A stretch of DNA of 18,630 nucleotides. Origin: Microscillaceae bacterium (GTDB lineage Bacteria; Bacteroidota; Bacteroidia; Cytophagales; Microscillaceae). Location: positions 1 to 18,630 of the forward strand of contig DMHB01000132.1 of the NCBI GenBank assembly GCA_003449595.1. Direction: 5' to 3'. Every line of letters begins with the position of its first letter. Positions within the stretch are counted from its first letter, which is position 1. The translations under genes were made by a program, and so were the position numbers. The notes below the pieces were generated by a model that searched no databases, was not told the origin of the DNA, and worked only from the letters and a program-made list of their open reading frames with translations. This document shows, in pieces, positions 6,301 to 14,888 of the stretch.

Positions 6301-8541
6301 ATGACCTCTGAAACACTCTTTGGAAAACTTAATTTCAACAGTATTGCCCAAAATTCCGACTTTAAAGAAGATAGCGTAAGAGAAGTAATCATTTTACCAA
6401 TCATCCACGCGCTTGGCTATACCCAAGAAAACATCGTGCGTAGCAAGACGCTTCAACATCCATTTCTAAAAATTGGCAGTAAAAAACGCCCCATTAACCT
6501 GGTGCCTGACTATGCCTTGAAAGTTGAAAATAATTTTGCGTGGGTGTTGGATGCCAAAGCACCTAACCAAAAAATAGTAAATGACGACAATGTAGAGCAA
6601 GTGTATAGCTATGCTACGCACCCCGAAATAAGGAGCAATTATTTTACCCTTTGCAATGGGGTAGAATTTTCGGTTTTTAGAACGGCAGATACCGCGAAAC
6701 CCATTTTGTTTTTTGAAATAGAAGACATCGAAAACCATTGGGAAGAATTGAGCTTGCTATTAGCGCCTACAAGTTTTCAGGTTGGGAAAAACTTTGTTTA
6801 TGAACCACAAATAACCTACAAAACAGCCTTTGATTATAACAATAGGCCATTGTTGGAAGAAATTCCTGTAAAGAAACGTGCATCAAGGCGACATTTCGGT
6901 GTTCACGGCTACTTCACCAAGCAGACTTGGAATGTGGTGGCCGAATACATCAAAAATTACAGCCAGCCCGGAGATTTGGTGATAGACCCATTTGGCGGTA
7001 GCGGTATTACAGCCATAGAAGCACTGATGAATAATAGGAAAGCCATCAACATTGACTTAAATCCAATGGCGGTTTTTTTGGTGCAATCGCTCATTGCGCC
7101 GGTCAAACAATCGGACTTAACGCAAGCCTTCAATGAAGTGAAAGAAGAGTACCAAAAGAAAGAACCCAAAACGGAAGAGGAAATAAAAAAAGCCCTAAAA
7201 AAATACCCGGGACCAAAGCCTCTGCCCTTGCCCAAAGGTTCGGATGTAAAAACCGTTGACCAATTGTTTAGCGACAAACAAACCGCACAATTGGGATTAT
7301 TGAAATCAATCATAGTAAAGCAAAAGAATGAAAATATCCGTAATTCTTTATTGCTTATGTTTTCGGGGCTTGTAACAAAAGCAAATTTAACATACCATAC
7401 GGGCAACACAGCAACAAGAGATGGTCAAGGGAATGCTAGTGCATTTCAATATTATAGATATAGAATTGCACCTGACCCGAAAGATGTTGATGTAATGAAA
7501 TACTTTGAGCTGCGGTTTCAAAAAATTAAAGAAGCCAAAAAGGAAATGGAATACTTCATCCATGACAAGACCATTGCCAATGCGCAAATTGTAAAAGGCA
7601 CAGCCACTGATTTAAGTTTTATTCCAAAAGAAACCGTTGACTACATCTATACCGACCCGCCTTATGGCAAGAAAATTCCTTATTTGGATTTATCGGCTAT
7701 GTGGAATGCTTGGCTCGATTTGGAAGTAACCGAACAAGACTTTAAAGACGAAGCCATCGAAGGCGGCGAGCACAACAAAAGCAAAGATGAATACAATGAC
7801 TTGATGGCGCAAAGCATCAAAGAAATGTATCGGGTGCTGAAATATGACCGTTGGCTTTCGTTTGTGTTTGCCCACAAAGACCCTGAATTTTGGCATTTGA
7901 TCATCGATACTGCCGAAAGTTGTGGTTTTGAGTATGTGGGAGCAGTTCCTCAAAAAAATGGGCAAACCAGCTTTAAGAAAAGGCAAAATCCATTTACAGT
8001 TTTATCGGGTCAGCTAATTATCAATTTCCGCAAGGTTCGCAATCCGAAAACCATCATGAAAGCGAACTTAGGGATGGACATTGCCGAAATCGTAATGCAG
8101 ACCATTGAAGGCATCATTGCAAAAAATAACGGGGCTACTTTGGAGCAAATCAATGATGAACTGATTATCAAGGGTTTAGAGTTAGGTTTTCTAGATTTAC
8201 TCAAAAAAGAATATTCAGATCTGACTCCTATTTTGCTCGATAATTTCGACTACAACGAAACTACCGAAGTATTTACCATTCGCAAAAACACCAAATTCAA
8301 AACGCATCTCGACGTAAAACTGCGCATCAAGTATTACCTCATTAGCTATTTGCGGCGAATGGAACGGGAAAATAAAGCCCCTCATTTCGACGAGATTGTA
8401 TTAGCCATTTTACCGCTTCTCAAAAACGGAACAACCCCCGAAAATCAGACCATTCTAAGTGTGTTAGAAGACATTGCCGAGCGCATAGGGCAAGATAGTT
8501 GGCAGCTTAAAAAAGAAGGGCAAGCCACTTTGTTTGGGTGA
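6301..8541 (+). CDS. DNA methyltransferase with fused N-terminal HsdR-like nuclease domain
   Basis: This 746-residue protein joins two parts. Residues 1-165 look like the nuclease domain of type I restriction HsdR: PD at 69-70 (LVPDYAL), DAK at 84-86 (WVLDAKAP) and QVYSY at 100-104, matching the QxxxY motif of that group, plus an upstream Glu (E28). From about 195 comes an amino-methyltransferase: SAM-binding DPFGGSG at 229-235, then catalytic TDPPYG at 451-456 followed by IPYLDLSAMWNAWL. That order suggests N6-adenine or N4-cytosine methylation. The roughly 215 residues between may include target recognition. A helical tail (585-746) ends in QATLFG. No Walker motifs, helicase or specificity gene is seen. 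Upstream, TTTG (6245) and TAACCTTT (6271) are a weak promoter candidate. The gene is AT-richer by eye than its housekeeping neighbours. The methyltransferase call is firm; the nuclease call is good; restriction activity is inferred. Confidence 0.9.
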   Translation: MTSETLFGKLNFNSIAQNSDFKEDSVREVIILPIIHALGYTQENIVRSKTLQHPFLKIGSKKRPINLVPDYALKVENNFAWVLDAKAPNQKIVNDDNVEQVYSYATHPEIRSNYFTLCNGVEFSVFRTADTAKPILFFEIEDIENHWEELSLLLAPTSFQVGKNFVYEPQITYKTAFDYNNRPLLEEIPVKKRASRRHFGVHGYFTKQTWNVVAEYIKNYSQPGDLVIDPFGGSGITAIEALMNNRKAINIDLNPMAVFLVQSLIAPVKQSDLTQAFNEVKEEYQKKEPKTEEEIKKALKKYPGPKPLPLPKGSDVKTVDQLFSDKQTAQLGLLKSIIVKQKNENIRNSLLLMFSGLVTKANLTYHTGNTATRDGQGNASAFQYYRYRIAPDPKDVDVMKYFELRFQKIKEAKKEMEYFIHDKTIANAQIVKGTATDLSFIPKETVDYIYTDPPYGKKIPYLDLSAMWNAWLDLEVTEQDFKDEAIEGGEHNKSKDEYNDLMAQSIKEMYRVLKYDRWLSFVFAHKDPEFWHLIIDTAESCGFEYVGAVPQKNGQTSFKKRQNPFTVLSGQLIINFRKVRNPKTIMKANLGMDIAEIVMQTIEGIIAKNNGATLEQINDELIIKGLELGFLDLLKKEYSDLTPILLDNFDYNETTEVFTIRKNTKFKTHLDVKLRIKYYLISYLRRMERENKAPHFDEIVLAILPLLKNGTTPENQTILSVLEDIAERIGQDSWQLKKEGQATLFG

Positions 8542-8557
8542 AGTTGGGTATGCAACC

Positions 8558-9163
8558 TCACTCCCCAAAAATCTCTTCCAAATCAATGGCCAGGTCAGGG
8601 AAAATATGGGCTTGGAATACTTCATCTTCCGCGAAAGCGCTTTTGAACACAAATTTTTCTTCCTCGTTGAGGACAAATTGAACCAAGGCCCTCACGGAAG
8701 GAAACACCACCCAGTATTCTCTCACGCCTGCCTCTTCGTAGAGGGCATATTTGATGCGCATTTCTTTTTTGGAATTGCCCGGCGACAGGATTTCGACGAC
8801 CAAATCGGGCGCACCGATGCAGCCTTGTTCGTCTAACTGGGCTGCATTGCAAATCACCGAAAGGTCGGGCTGCACCACCGTATAAATATCTTGGTTGGCT
8901 TGGCTCGATTTTCTTTTGTCGAGCAGGCGCACGTCAAAGGGGGCAGCAAATAGGTTACAGGATTTTTCTTGTAAATAAGTCCCTATACAGATGTGTAGCT
9001 TGCTCGAAATTTTCTGATGCTTCACATTGGGCGCAGGCGACATTTGAAAAATCTTGCCCTTGATCAGCTCAACGGTTTGCTCGAACTGCCAAGTTAGGTA
9101 GTCGGCATACGAATATTGTGCCTCAGGGTCGAGCTGGGAAATATCGGTGATGGCACTTTGCAT
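8558..9163 (-). CDS. Uma2 family endonuclease-like protein (DUF820)
   Basis: The 201-residue protein matches the Uma2/DUF820 family, a PD-(D/E)XK-fold group that is expanded in cyanobacteria and Bacteroidota and has no settled function. Features are YADYLTWQ near the start, ELIKGKIFQMSPAPNVKHQ (32-50), VQPDLSVI with PD at 99-100, then APDLVVEILSPGNSKKE (118-134), supplying the Asp, Glu and Lys of the nuclease site, and GVREYWVV. All expected active-site positions are present, so it appears intact. It starts 13 bases after the iron-sulfur gene on the same strand and is probably co-transcribed with it. Its TGA stop lies 16 bases from the stop of the convergent methyltransferase gene. Whether it belongs functionally with either neighbour is unknown. 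Confidence 0.92.
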   Translation of the reverse strand: MQSAITDISQLDPEAQYSYADYLTWQFEQTVELIKGKIFQMSPAPNVKHQKISSKLHICIGTYLQEKSCNLFAAPFDVRLLDKRKSSQANQDIYTVVQPDLSVICNAAQLDEQGCIGAPDLVVEILSPGNSKKEMRIKYALYEEAGVREYWVVFPSVRALVQFVLNEEEKFVFKSAFAEDEVFQAHIFPDLAIDLEEIFGE

Positions 9164-9176
9164 AGCGACAGTCGGC

Positions 9177-9620
9177 TTATCCTTGGAAGTCTATTTTCTT
9201 GTGGGTACCATCGCAAAAAGGCTTGTTCGACGAAGCCCCACAACGACAAAACGCCGTAACCTTGTGGGCTTTGGCTTCGCTGCCGTCTTTGTGTTTGATG
9301 GTTAGGTTGCCATACACCAAAATAGGGCCTTGGGGCACTACTTCGACGATGACCTCTTGCGAGGAAGTGGCCGACTGGGGTTGGGGTTGCGCTTCGTTCA
9401 TAAAAAACGAGAGTGCGCCCGAAGGGCATTTGCTAACCTGGGCGATGATTTCTTGGGTAGTAGCGCCGGTGGCATTGATCCAAGGCCGTTTGCCCGGGTC
9501 GAACACTTGCGGAAGGCCGTGAAAACAACGCGCAGAGTGGATGCAAATATGGGATTGCCAAACCACGGTTACTTCGCCGTTGGTGTATTCTTTTCGATCA
9601 GGAGTAGTATCGTTGCTCAT
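9177..9620 (-). CDS. Two-domain iron-sulfur protein: Fer4_19 plus CDGSH
   Basis: This 147-residue protein has two metal-binding parts. Residues 15-75 resemble the divergent 4Fe-4S single-cluster domain (Fer4_19, DUF1271), with C26, C32 and C65 in HICIHSARC and KCPSGAL. After a Gln/Pro/Ser-rich linker (76-88), residues 90-147 form a CDGSH iron-sulfur domain with the 2Fe-2S ligands C125, C127, C136 and H140 in CRCGASSNKPFCDGTH. It is likely a soluble cytosolic electron-transfer or cluster-handling protein; CDGSH domains in general bind a redox-active, labile cluster. The partner is unknown. The ATG at 9620 is a natural start, and uma2 follows after 13 bases. I saw no clear promoter on the minus strand in 9621-9769. 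The two-domain arrangement is known in bacteria, so I do not regard it as a new fusion. Confidence 0.9.
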   Translation of the reverse strand: MSNDTTPDRKEYTNGEVTVVWQSHICIHSARCFHGLPQVFDPGKRPWINATGATTQEIIAQVSKCPSGALSFFMNEAQPQPQSATSSQEVIVEVVPQGPILVYGNLTIKHKDGSEAKAHKVTAFCRCGASSNKPFCDGTHKKIDFQG

Positions 9621-9702
9621 AAAAATTAGGAGATGAGGGTTATAAAAAATAAGATGATTTAACTTAGCGGCTCAGTAGTTAAAGCTAAAAAAACTTATTC
9701 AT

Positions 9703-9733
9703 TTTGCCAAAAAAGCCGACTAAGCTAACTTCA
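9703..9733 (+). promoter_or_regulatory. Candidate promoter for the DUF3089 lipoprotein gene
   Basis: TTTG at 9703-9706 is followed by 19 bases and TAACTTCA at 9726-9733, which matches TAnnTTTG at four of its six fixed positions. The predicted transcript would start near 9740, downstream of the alternative in-frame ATG at 9704 and upstream of the chosen ATG at 9770. The spacing fits but the -7 box is imperfect. Confidence 0.3.
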
Positions 9734-9769
9734 GCGAAGCTGGTTTATCACCCTCAAAAAAAATATTGT

Positions 9770-10828
9770 ATGCCTCTTTATTTGCGCCTCCTTGGTTGGT
9801 TGGTCTTATCCTGGGTGAGCCTTACGGGATGTATCACTTTGAAAGGCAAAGACGTGTCGCTCGCCACCCGCTTTGCCGACTCGCCCCAACCACCCCCGCC
9901 CGACTATGCCAATCCCGACCACTGGGCAGCCTTGCCGACCCGCTCCGACAACGCCGATCGCTATCCAACCTATGTGGCTGCCGATCAGCAAAGCATCGCT
10001 GCGGCGGATGTTTTTTACATTTATCCAACCCTGTATAGCTACAAACCCACCCTGCCCAACCAATGGAACGCCGACGTAAAAGATGCCTACCTCAACCGGC
10101 AAATAGACGAACTGGCCATCCTGAACCAAGCCAGTATTTTCAACGGCAGCGGCAAGGTATATGCGCCCCGCTATCGCCAAGCCCATCTCTACGCCTACAA
10201 AACCCCCTATGCCAACGATTCGATACAGGCGTTTGCGCTGGCTTACGAAGATGTAAAAACAGCCTTTCAATATTATTTAGACCATTTCAACCAAGGGCGG
10301 CCTATCCTCATCGCGGCGCATAGCCAGGGTACTAACCACGCCACGCGCTTGGTCAAGGAGTTTTTCGACGGGCAACCACTTCAAAAACAGTTGATAGCAG
10401 CCTATTTGGTGGGCATTCCTACCGCTCCCGACGCATTCATCACCATCCGGCCTTGCCAGCAGGCCGACGATACAGGCTGTTTTGTGTCGTGGTGTACCTA
10501 TGCCGAAGGATATTATCCGCCCAACTATGCCGAAAAACTTCAAAAGGCAGCTTGTATCAATCCGGTCAATTGGCAAATCGACCCTACTTTAGCCGCTTCG
10601 GCGGAACACCAAGGCAGTGTGCTGTGGAAATTTAAACCCAGCAAGCCCCACCGATTTTCTACCCGCATCGAAGGCGGTATGGTGTGGATAACCAAACCGA
10701 AAATTCCGTTTGGCTTTTTGCTCAAAGTGAAAAACTGGCACCAAGGCGACTACAACCTGTTTTATTTCAATGTGCGCCAAAATGCCCAAAAACGTACCCA
10801 AAGCTATCTCAATCAGACCCAGAAGTAG
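9770..10828 (+). CDS. DUF3089 family alpha/beta-hydrolase lipoprotein
   Basis: The 352-residue product begins with a lipoprotein signal: hydrophobic residues 3-18, then lipobox LTGC with Cys21. It should be lipid-anchored in the envelope. The body matches DUF3089, a lipase/esterase-like alpha/beta-hydrolase family: DVFYIYPTLY near 80-89, the W-N-A-D segment at 99-102, YAPRYRQAHLYAY (131-143), and the nucleophile elbow AHSQG (183-187) with Ser185. The first Gly of the usual GxSxG is Ala, which this family tolerates. The substrate is unknown. An in-frame ATG lies at 9704, but the ATG at 9770 places the signal peptide at the N-terminus and agrees with a candidate promoter. It is divergent from the iron-sulfur gene and 110 bases upstream of lpdA. 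The stop is TAG. Confidence 0.88.
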   Translation: MPLYLRLLGWLVLSWVSLTGCITLKGKDVSLATRFADSPQPPPPDYANPDHWAALPTRSDNADRYPTYVAADQQSIAAADVFYIYPTLYSYKPTLPNQWNADVKDAYLNRQIDELAILNQASIFNGSGKVYAPRYRQAHLYAYKTPYANDSIQAFALAYEDVKTAFQYYLDHFNQGRPILIAAHSQGTNHATRLVKEFFDGQPLQKQLIAAYLVGIPTAPDAFITIRPCQQADDTGCFVSWCTYAEGYYPPNYAEKLQKAACINPVNWQIDPTLAASAEHQGSVLWKFKPSKPHRFSTRIEGGMVWITKPKIPFGFLLKVKNWHQGDYNLFYFNVRQNAQKRTQSYLNQTQK

Positions 10829-10888
10829 CTACTTTGGGTCTTGCCACAAATCCTGGGTACAACACAACCAACTCTCAATGGAAACCCT

Positions 10889-10896
10889 TAAATTTG
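10889..10896 (+). promoter_or_regulatory. Candidate -7 element upstream of lpdA
   Basis: TAAATTTG matches the Bacteroidota TAnnTTTG box exactly and sits 42 bases before the ATG at 10939, in the 110-base gap after the DUF3089 gene. No TTG lies at the proper -33 distance, so only half of the promoter is recognisable. Confidence 0.3.
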
Positions 10897-10938
10897 CCAT
10901 TCAACTTTTTAATCGATTTCAAACAATATCCAATATTT

Positions 10939-12336
10939 ATGTCTGCTCCATCCTATGATGTTATTGTAATTGGCAGTGGCCCGGGCGGCTACGTTGCTGC
11001 AATCCGTGCCTCACAGTTAGGGATGAAAGTCGCTGTGGTCGAGCGCGAAGAATTAGGCGGAATTTGCCTCAACTGGGGCTGTATTCCTACCAAAGCGTTG
11101 CTCAAAAGTGCCCAAGTGTTCGATTATATCCACCACGCCCAAGACTATGGCATTTCCGTCAAGGATTTTTCGGCCAATTTCCCTCAAATGATCCAGCGCA
11201 GCCGACAAGTAGCCGACGGGATGAGCAAAGGCATTCAGTTTTTGTTTCGCAAAAATAAAATCGATGCCATTTTTGGTTTTGGCAAGCTTACCAAAGACAA
11301 ACAAGTGGAAGTAACCGACAAAGAAGGCAAGAAAACCACCTATGCCGCCAAACACATCATTTTGGCTACCGGTGGGCGTGCCCGCGAACTACCGAACCTC
11401 AAGATTGACGATAAAAAAATCATTGGCTACCGCCGCGCAATGGTTATGGAAAAACAACCCGAAAGTATGGTGGTAGTCGGCTCGGGCGCTATCGGGGTCG
11501 AGTTTGCCTATTTCTACAACGCCATCGGGACCAAAGTAACCATCGTAGAATATTTGCCCAACATCGTGCCTTTGGAAGACGAAGAAATATCAAAACAATT
11601 GGAAAAGTCTTTCAAAAAAGCCGGTGTGCAGATAATGACCAGCTCCGAAGTAACCGGTGTGGACACCTCGGGCAAGTTATGCAAAGTGAAAATCAAAACT
11701 CCCAAAGGCGAAGAAACCCTCGAAGCCGAAGTAGTGCTTTCGGCAGTGGGCGTAGCTACCAACCTCGAAGGCATTGGCTTGGAAGATTTGAACATCAAAA
11801 CCGAAAAAGGCAAAGTGTTGGTCGATGACTATTACCAAACCAATGTGGCTGGCGTTTATGCCATCGGCGATATTGTCCGTGGGCAAGCCTTGGCGCACGT
11901 GGCTTCTGCCGAAGGCATTATTTGTGTCGAAAAAATAGCAGGACATCATCCCGAACCTTTGGACTATAACAACATCCCGGGCTGTACTTATTGCTCGCCT
12001 GAAATCGCATCAGTAGGTTATACCGAAAAAGCCGCCAAAGAGGCCGGCTATGAGGTCAAAGTAGGCAAGTTTCCTTTTTCTGCTTCAGGCAAAGCCAGCG
12101 CCGCAGGCACCAAAGATGGCTTTATCAAGGTGATTTTCGATGCCAAATATGGCGAATGGTTAGGCGCACACATGATCGGGGCCAACGTTACGGAAATGAT
12201 TGCCGAAGTAGTAGTAGCCCGCCGGTTAGAAACCACCGGACACGAAATCATCAAGTCGGTTCACCCTCACCCCACAATGTCGGAAGCCATTATGGAAGCC
12301 GCCGCCGCTGCCTACAACGAAGTCATTCACTTATAA
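10939..12336 (+). CDS. lpdA: Dihydrolipoyl dehydrogenase (E3)
   Basis: This FAD flavoenzyme reoxidises dihydrolipoyl groups with NAD+ in the pyruvate, 2-oxoglutarate and branched-chain 2-oxoacid dehydrogenase complexes and in glycine cleavage; it is cytosolic. At 465 residues it is of standard length. The FAD Rossmann motif is VIVIGSGPGGYVAA (8-21). The redox disulfide lies in GGICLNWGCIPTKAL with C43 and C48. The NAD site is VVVGSGAIGVEFA. The second FAD motif is VYAIGDIV. The C-terminal catalytic pair is H444 and E449 in HPHPTMSEA. The open frame extends upstream to 10684 through the DUF3089 gene, but the ATG at 10939 gives the canonical N-terminus. No E1 or E2 genes are nearby, so this may be the shared E3. 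pepA follows after 25 bases. Confidence 0.97.
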   Translation: MSAPSYDVIVIGSGPGGYVAAIRASQLGMKVAVVEREELGGICLNWGCIPTKALLKSAQVFDYIHHAQDYGISVKDFSANFPQMIQRSRQVADGMSKGIQFLFRKNKIDAIFGFGKLTKDKQVEVTDKEGKKTTYAAKHIILATGGRARELPNLKIDDKKIIGYRRAMVMEKQPESMVVVGSGAIGVEFAYFYNAIGTKVTIVEYLPNIVPLEDEEISKQLEKSFKKAGVQIMTSSEVTGVDTSGKLCKVKIKTPKGEETLEAEVVLSAVGVATNLEGIGLEDLNIKTEKGKVLVDDYYQTNVAGVYAIGDIVRGQALAHVASAEGIICVEKIAGHHPEPLDYNNIPGCTYCSPEIASVGYTEKAAKEAGYEVKVGKFPFSASGKASAAGTKDGFIKVIFDAKYGEWLGAHMIGANVTEMIAEVVVARRLETTGHEIIKSVHPHPTMSEAIMEAAAAAYNEVIHL

Positions 12337-12361
12337 TTTTTCATCACAATCCTTTGCACCT

Positions 12362-13810
12362 ATGGCCAAGTGGATCACACACAGCAAAACCCTTGATAAA
12401 AAACAACATACTATTGTCGTCGCACAAGATGCTGAAGAAGCACTGGCGCATATCGACCAAGCCGATGAGTACTCATATGCCAAAAACAGGCTCGAACAAG
12501 GCGCTACTTGCGTGGTAGTCAATCAGTTTAGCCGGTTGTTGGTGCTGGTGGTTTTCAAAGAACTGCCCACCGACCCATCCAATCGGTTGGAGCGCTTCCG
12601 TCGTGCCGGATTTGATGTGTGGCAGGTGCTTAACAACGAGCGTGCCAGCCAAATACAAATTACGACGACCGCCGCTCAAATTGCCGATATGTTGGCTGTG
12701 GCCGAAGGCTTGGCGCTGAGTACGTATATGTTCGACAAATACAAGAGTACCCCTACCCCAAGGTTAGAGTGGCAACTTACGTTGGTAGCCGAGGGCTTGG
12801 CGAAAGAGGCTGTAAAAGAACTCAACAACGTAGTAGAAGCCACGTTCTTAGCCCGCGATTTGGTCAACGAGCCTGTCGTATATCTGACTGCCGAACAGTT
12901 GGCCGCCGAAGCCGAAAAAGTAGGCAAAAAGGCTGGGTTCAAAGTCAAAGTTTTCGACAAAGCCAAAATCACCGAGCTGAATATGCAAGGATTGCTTACG
13001 GTGAATTTGGGCAGCATTGATCCACCAGCTTTTATCGTATTGGAGCACAAACCCAAGGAAGCCACCAACAAACACCCCATTGTATTGGTAGGCAAAGGGG
13101 TCGTGTTCGACACGGGCGGGCTGTCGCTGAAATCTACTGCTAACTCGATGGACAAAATGAAGTCGGATATGGCAGGCGCAGCTGCCGTGATTGGGGCATT
13201 TCAAGCCATCGCACAAGCGGAATTGCCTGTTTATGTTGTCGGGCTGATTCCGGCCACGGACAACCGCCCCGGCGAGCGGGCCATCACTCCCGGCGATGTC
13301 ATCACGATGATGAATGGCAAAACCGTCGAAATTTTGAATACGGATGCCGAAGGCCGTTTGATTTTAGCCGATGCGCTTTGTTATGCTGAAACCGAATATA
13401 AACCCTTGTGTGTCATCGACTTAGCTACGCTTACTGGCGCAGCAGCAGCAGCCTTTGGGCGAGAGGCTTGTGTGATGATGGGTACTGCCAACGAAGCCCT
13501 CAAAACCCAAATCAAGCAAGCAGGCCAAGCCGTTTTCGAGCGCATCGTCGAGTTCCCTTTATGGGAAGAATACAATGAACATATCCGTTCGGACGTGGCC
13601 GACATCAAAAACATAGGCAATGCAGGCGAAGCAGGGGCTATTGCCGGAGGCAAGTTTTTGGAGCAGTTCGTACAGTCGCCTTGGGTACATTTAGACATCG
13701 CTGGTACTACCTTCCTCTCTTCGCCCAATCGCTACAAAGGCCGTGGGGCTACGGGTTGGGGAGTACGTTTACTTTATCATTTCCTCAAAATGCAAATTTC
13801 TAAAGACTAA
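12362..13810 (+). CDS. pepA: Leucyl aminopeptidase, M17 family
   Basis: This cytosolic two-metal aminopeptidase removes N-terminal residues, often leucine, from peptides, and family members form hexamers. The 482-residue length is typical. Residues 1-165 are the variable N-terminal macro-like domain. The catalytic domain carries the metal ligands K245 and D250 (VGKGVVFDTGG), D269 (MKSDMAG), and D328 with E330 in the M17 signature NTDAEGRL (326-333); the catalytic Arg is R332. The spacing of these residues agrees with E. coli PepA, with one extra residue between the two Asp ligands D250 and D269. The gene lies 25 bases after lpdA and 27 bases before pdxA on the same strand, so the three are probably one operon. 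Some M17 proteins also bind DNA; nothing here speaks to that. Confidence 0.95.
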   Translation: MAKWITHSKTLDKKQHTIVVAQDAEEALAHIDQADEYSYAKNRLEQGATCVVVNQFSRLLVLVVFKELPTDPSNRLERFRRAGFDVWQVLNNERASQIQITTTAAQIADMLAVAEGLALSTYMFDKYKSTPTPRLEWQLTLVAEGLAKEAVKELNNVVEATFLARDLVNEPVVYLTAEQLAAEAEKVGKKAGFKVKVFDKAKITELNMQGLLTVNLGSIDPPAFIVLEHKPKEATNKHPIVLVGKGVVFDTGGLSLKSTANSMDKMKSDMAGAAAVIGAFQAIAQAELPVYVVGLIPATDNRPGERAITPGDVITMMNGKTVEILNTDAEGRLILADALCYAETEYKPLCVIDLATLTGAAAAAFGREACVMMGTANEALKTQIKQAGQAVFERIVEFPLWEEYNEHIRSDVADIKNIGNAGEAGAIAGGKFLEQFVQSPWVHLDIAGTTFLSSPNRYKGRGATGWGVRLLYHFLKMQISKD

Positions 13811-13837
13811 TCAATCTTTTTGATTCTTGACCCGACC

Positions 13838-14875
13838 ATGACAAAACACCAAGAAGACAGTAAGCCCATTATTGGCATCACGATGGGCGATTATAACGGC
13901 ATCGGCCCCGAGGTTATTCTCAAAGCATTAGACAATAGCCGCATCCTACACATTTGTACGCCGGTAATTTATGGCAACTTGAGTGTTTTTTCGCGGTACC
14001 GCAAGCTGCTCAAACTCAACGATTGGATCATTCAACCCATTCAGCACATTGACCAGCTTTCTGCCAAAAAAACCAACCTCATACACGTCGGCAAAACCAA
14101 AGAGGTAGAAATAGAACCCGGAAGGGTCAATCCCGAGGCCGGACAATTGGCCGCTGAGGCCATCAAAGCTGCGGCGCAAGACCTGAAAGCCGGAAAAATT
14201 GATGCCGTCGTAACTGCCCCCATCAACAAGCACAATATCCAAAGCGAGCAGTTCAACTACCCCGGACACACCGAGTTTTTTACTGAATTTTTGGGCGCAT
14301 CCGATAGTTTGATGCTAATGACCTCCGACATTATCCGCATCGGCACCCTGACGGGACACGTTCCGGTGCAAGCGGTCAGTCAACACATCACGGCAGAAAA
14401 ACTATTGGCCAAAATCAAGATTTTGCACAATAGTTTGCAGCAGGATTTTGGTTTGGCCAAGCCCAAAATAGCCATTTTAGGGCTGAACCCCCACGCAGGC
14501 GAAGAAGGGCTTTTGGGACAAGAAGAAGTGAAAATTATCCGTCCGGTGGTCATCGAATTGAAGAAAAAAGGGGCTTTGGTCTTTGGTCCTTACTCACCCG
14601 ATGGGTTTTTCGCCAGTCAAGAGTTCCGCAAGTTCGACGGCGTACTGGCAATGTACCACGACCAAGGGCTGATTCCGTTCAAGTTACTATCTTTTGAGTA
14701 TGGGGTGAACTATACCGCCGGACTTAAAGCCGTGCGTACTTCGCCCGACCACGGCACAGCCTACGACATAGCCGGCAAAGGCATTGCCAACGAAACCTCC
14801 TTGCGGGAAGCGCTTTTCTTGGCTGCCGATGTTGTCAAAAATCGGCGTGAGATGAACACCGCCACGCCGCTTTAA
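13838..14875 (+). CDS. pdxA: 4-hydroxythreonine-4-phosphate dehydrogenase
   Basis: PdxA oxidises 4-phosphohydroxy-L-threonine with NAD(P)+ in the DXP-dependent route to pyridoxal phosphate. The 345-residue protein is of family length. The start GITMGDYNGIGPEV (13-26) is characteristic. Substrate and metal-site features are APINKH (127-132), PGHTEF (142-147), H174 in LTGHVPV, H219 in LNPHAGEEG and H274 in MYHDQGLIP. The spacing of H174, H219 and H274 (45 and 55 residues) equals that of the metal ligands of the E. coli enzyme. The C-terminal TSPDHGTAYDIAGKG (301-315) is also conserved. An in-frame TTG at 13820 could add six residues, but the ATG at 13838 is preferred. It follows pepA by 27 bases and ends 13 bases from the stop of the convergent mutS. 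No other B6 genes are in the window. Confidence 0.96.
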   Translation: MTKHQEDSKPIIGITMGDYNGIGPEVILKALDNSRILHICTPVIYGNLSVFSRYRKLLKLNDWIIQPIQHIDQLSAKKTNLIHVGKTKEVEIEPGRVNPEAGQLAAEAIKAAAQDLKAGKIDAVVTAPINKHNIQSEQFNYPGHTEFFTEFLGASDSLMLMTSDIIRIGTLTGHVPVQAVSQHITAEKLLAKIKILHNSLQQDFGLAKPKIAILGLNPHAGEEGLLGQEEVKIIRPVVIELKKKGALVFGPYSPDGFFASQEFRKFDGVLAMYHDQGLIPFKLLSFEYGVNYTAGLKAVRTSPDHGTAYDIAGKGIANETSLREALFLAADVVKNRREMNTATPL

Positions 14876-14888
14876 GCGATGGGGAAGC

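Noticed and set aside
10684..10938. An 85-codon N-terminal extension of lpdA
   Set aside because: It would overlap the end of the DUF3089 gene, has no homology feature, and lpdA has a canonical start at 10939.
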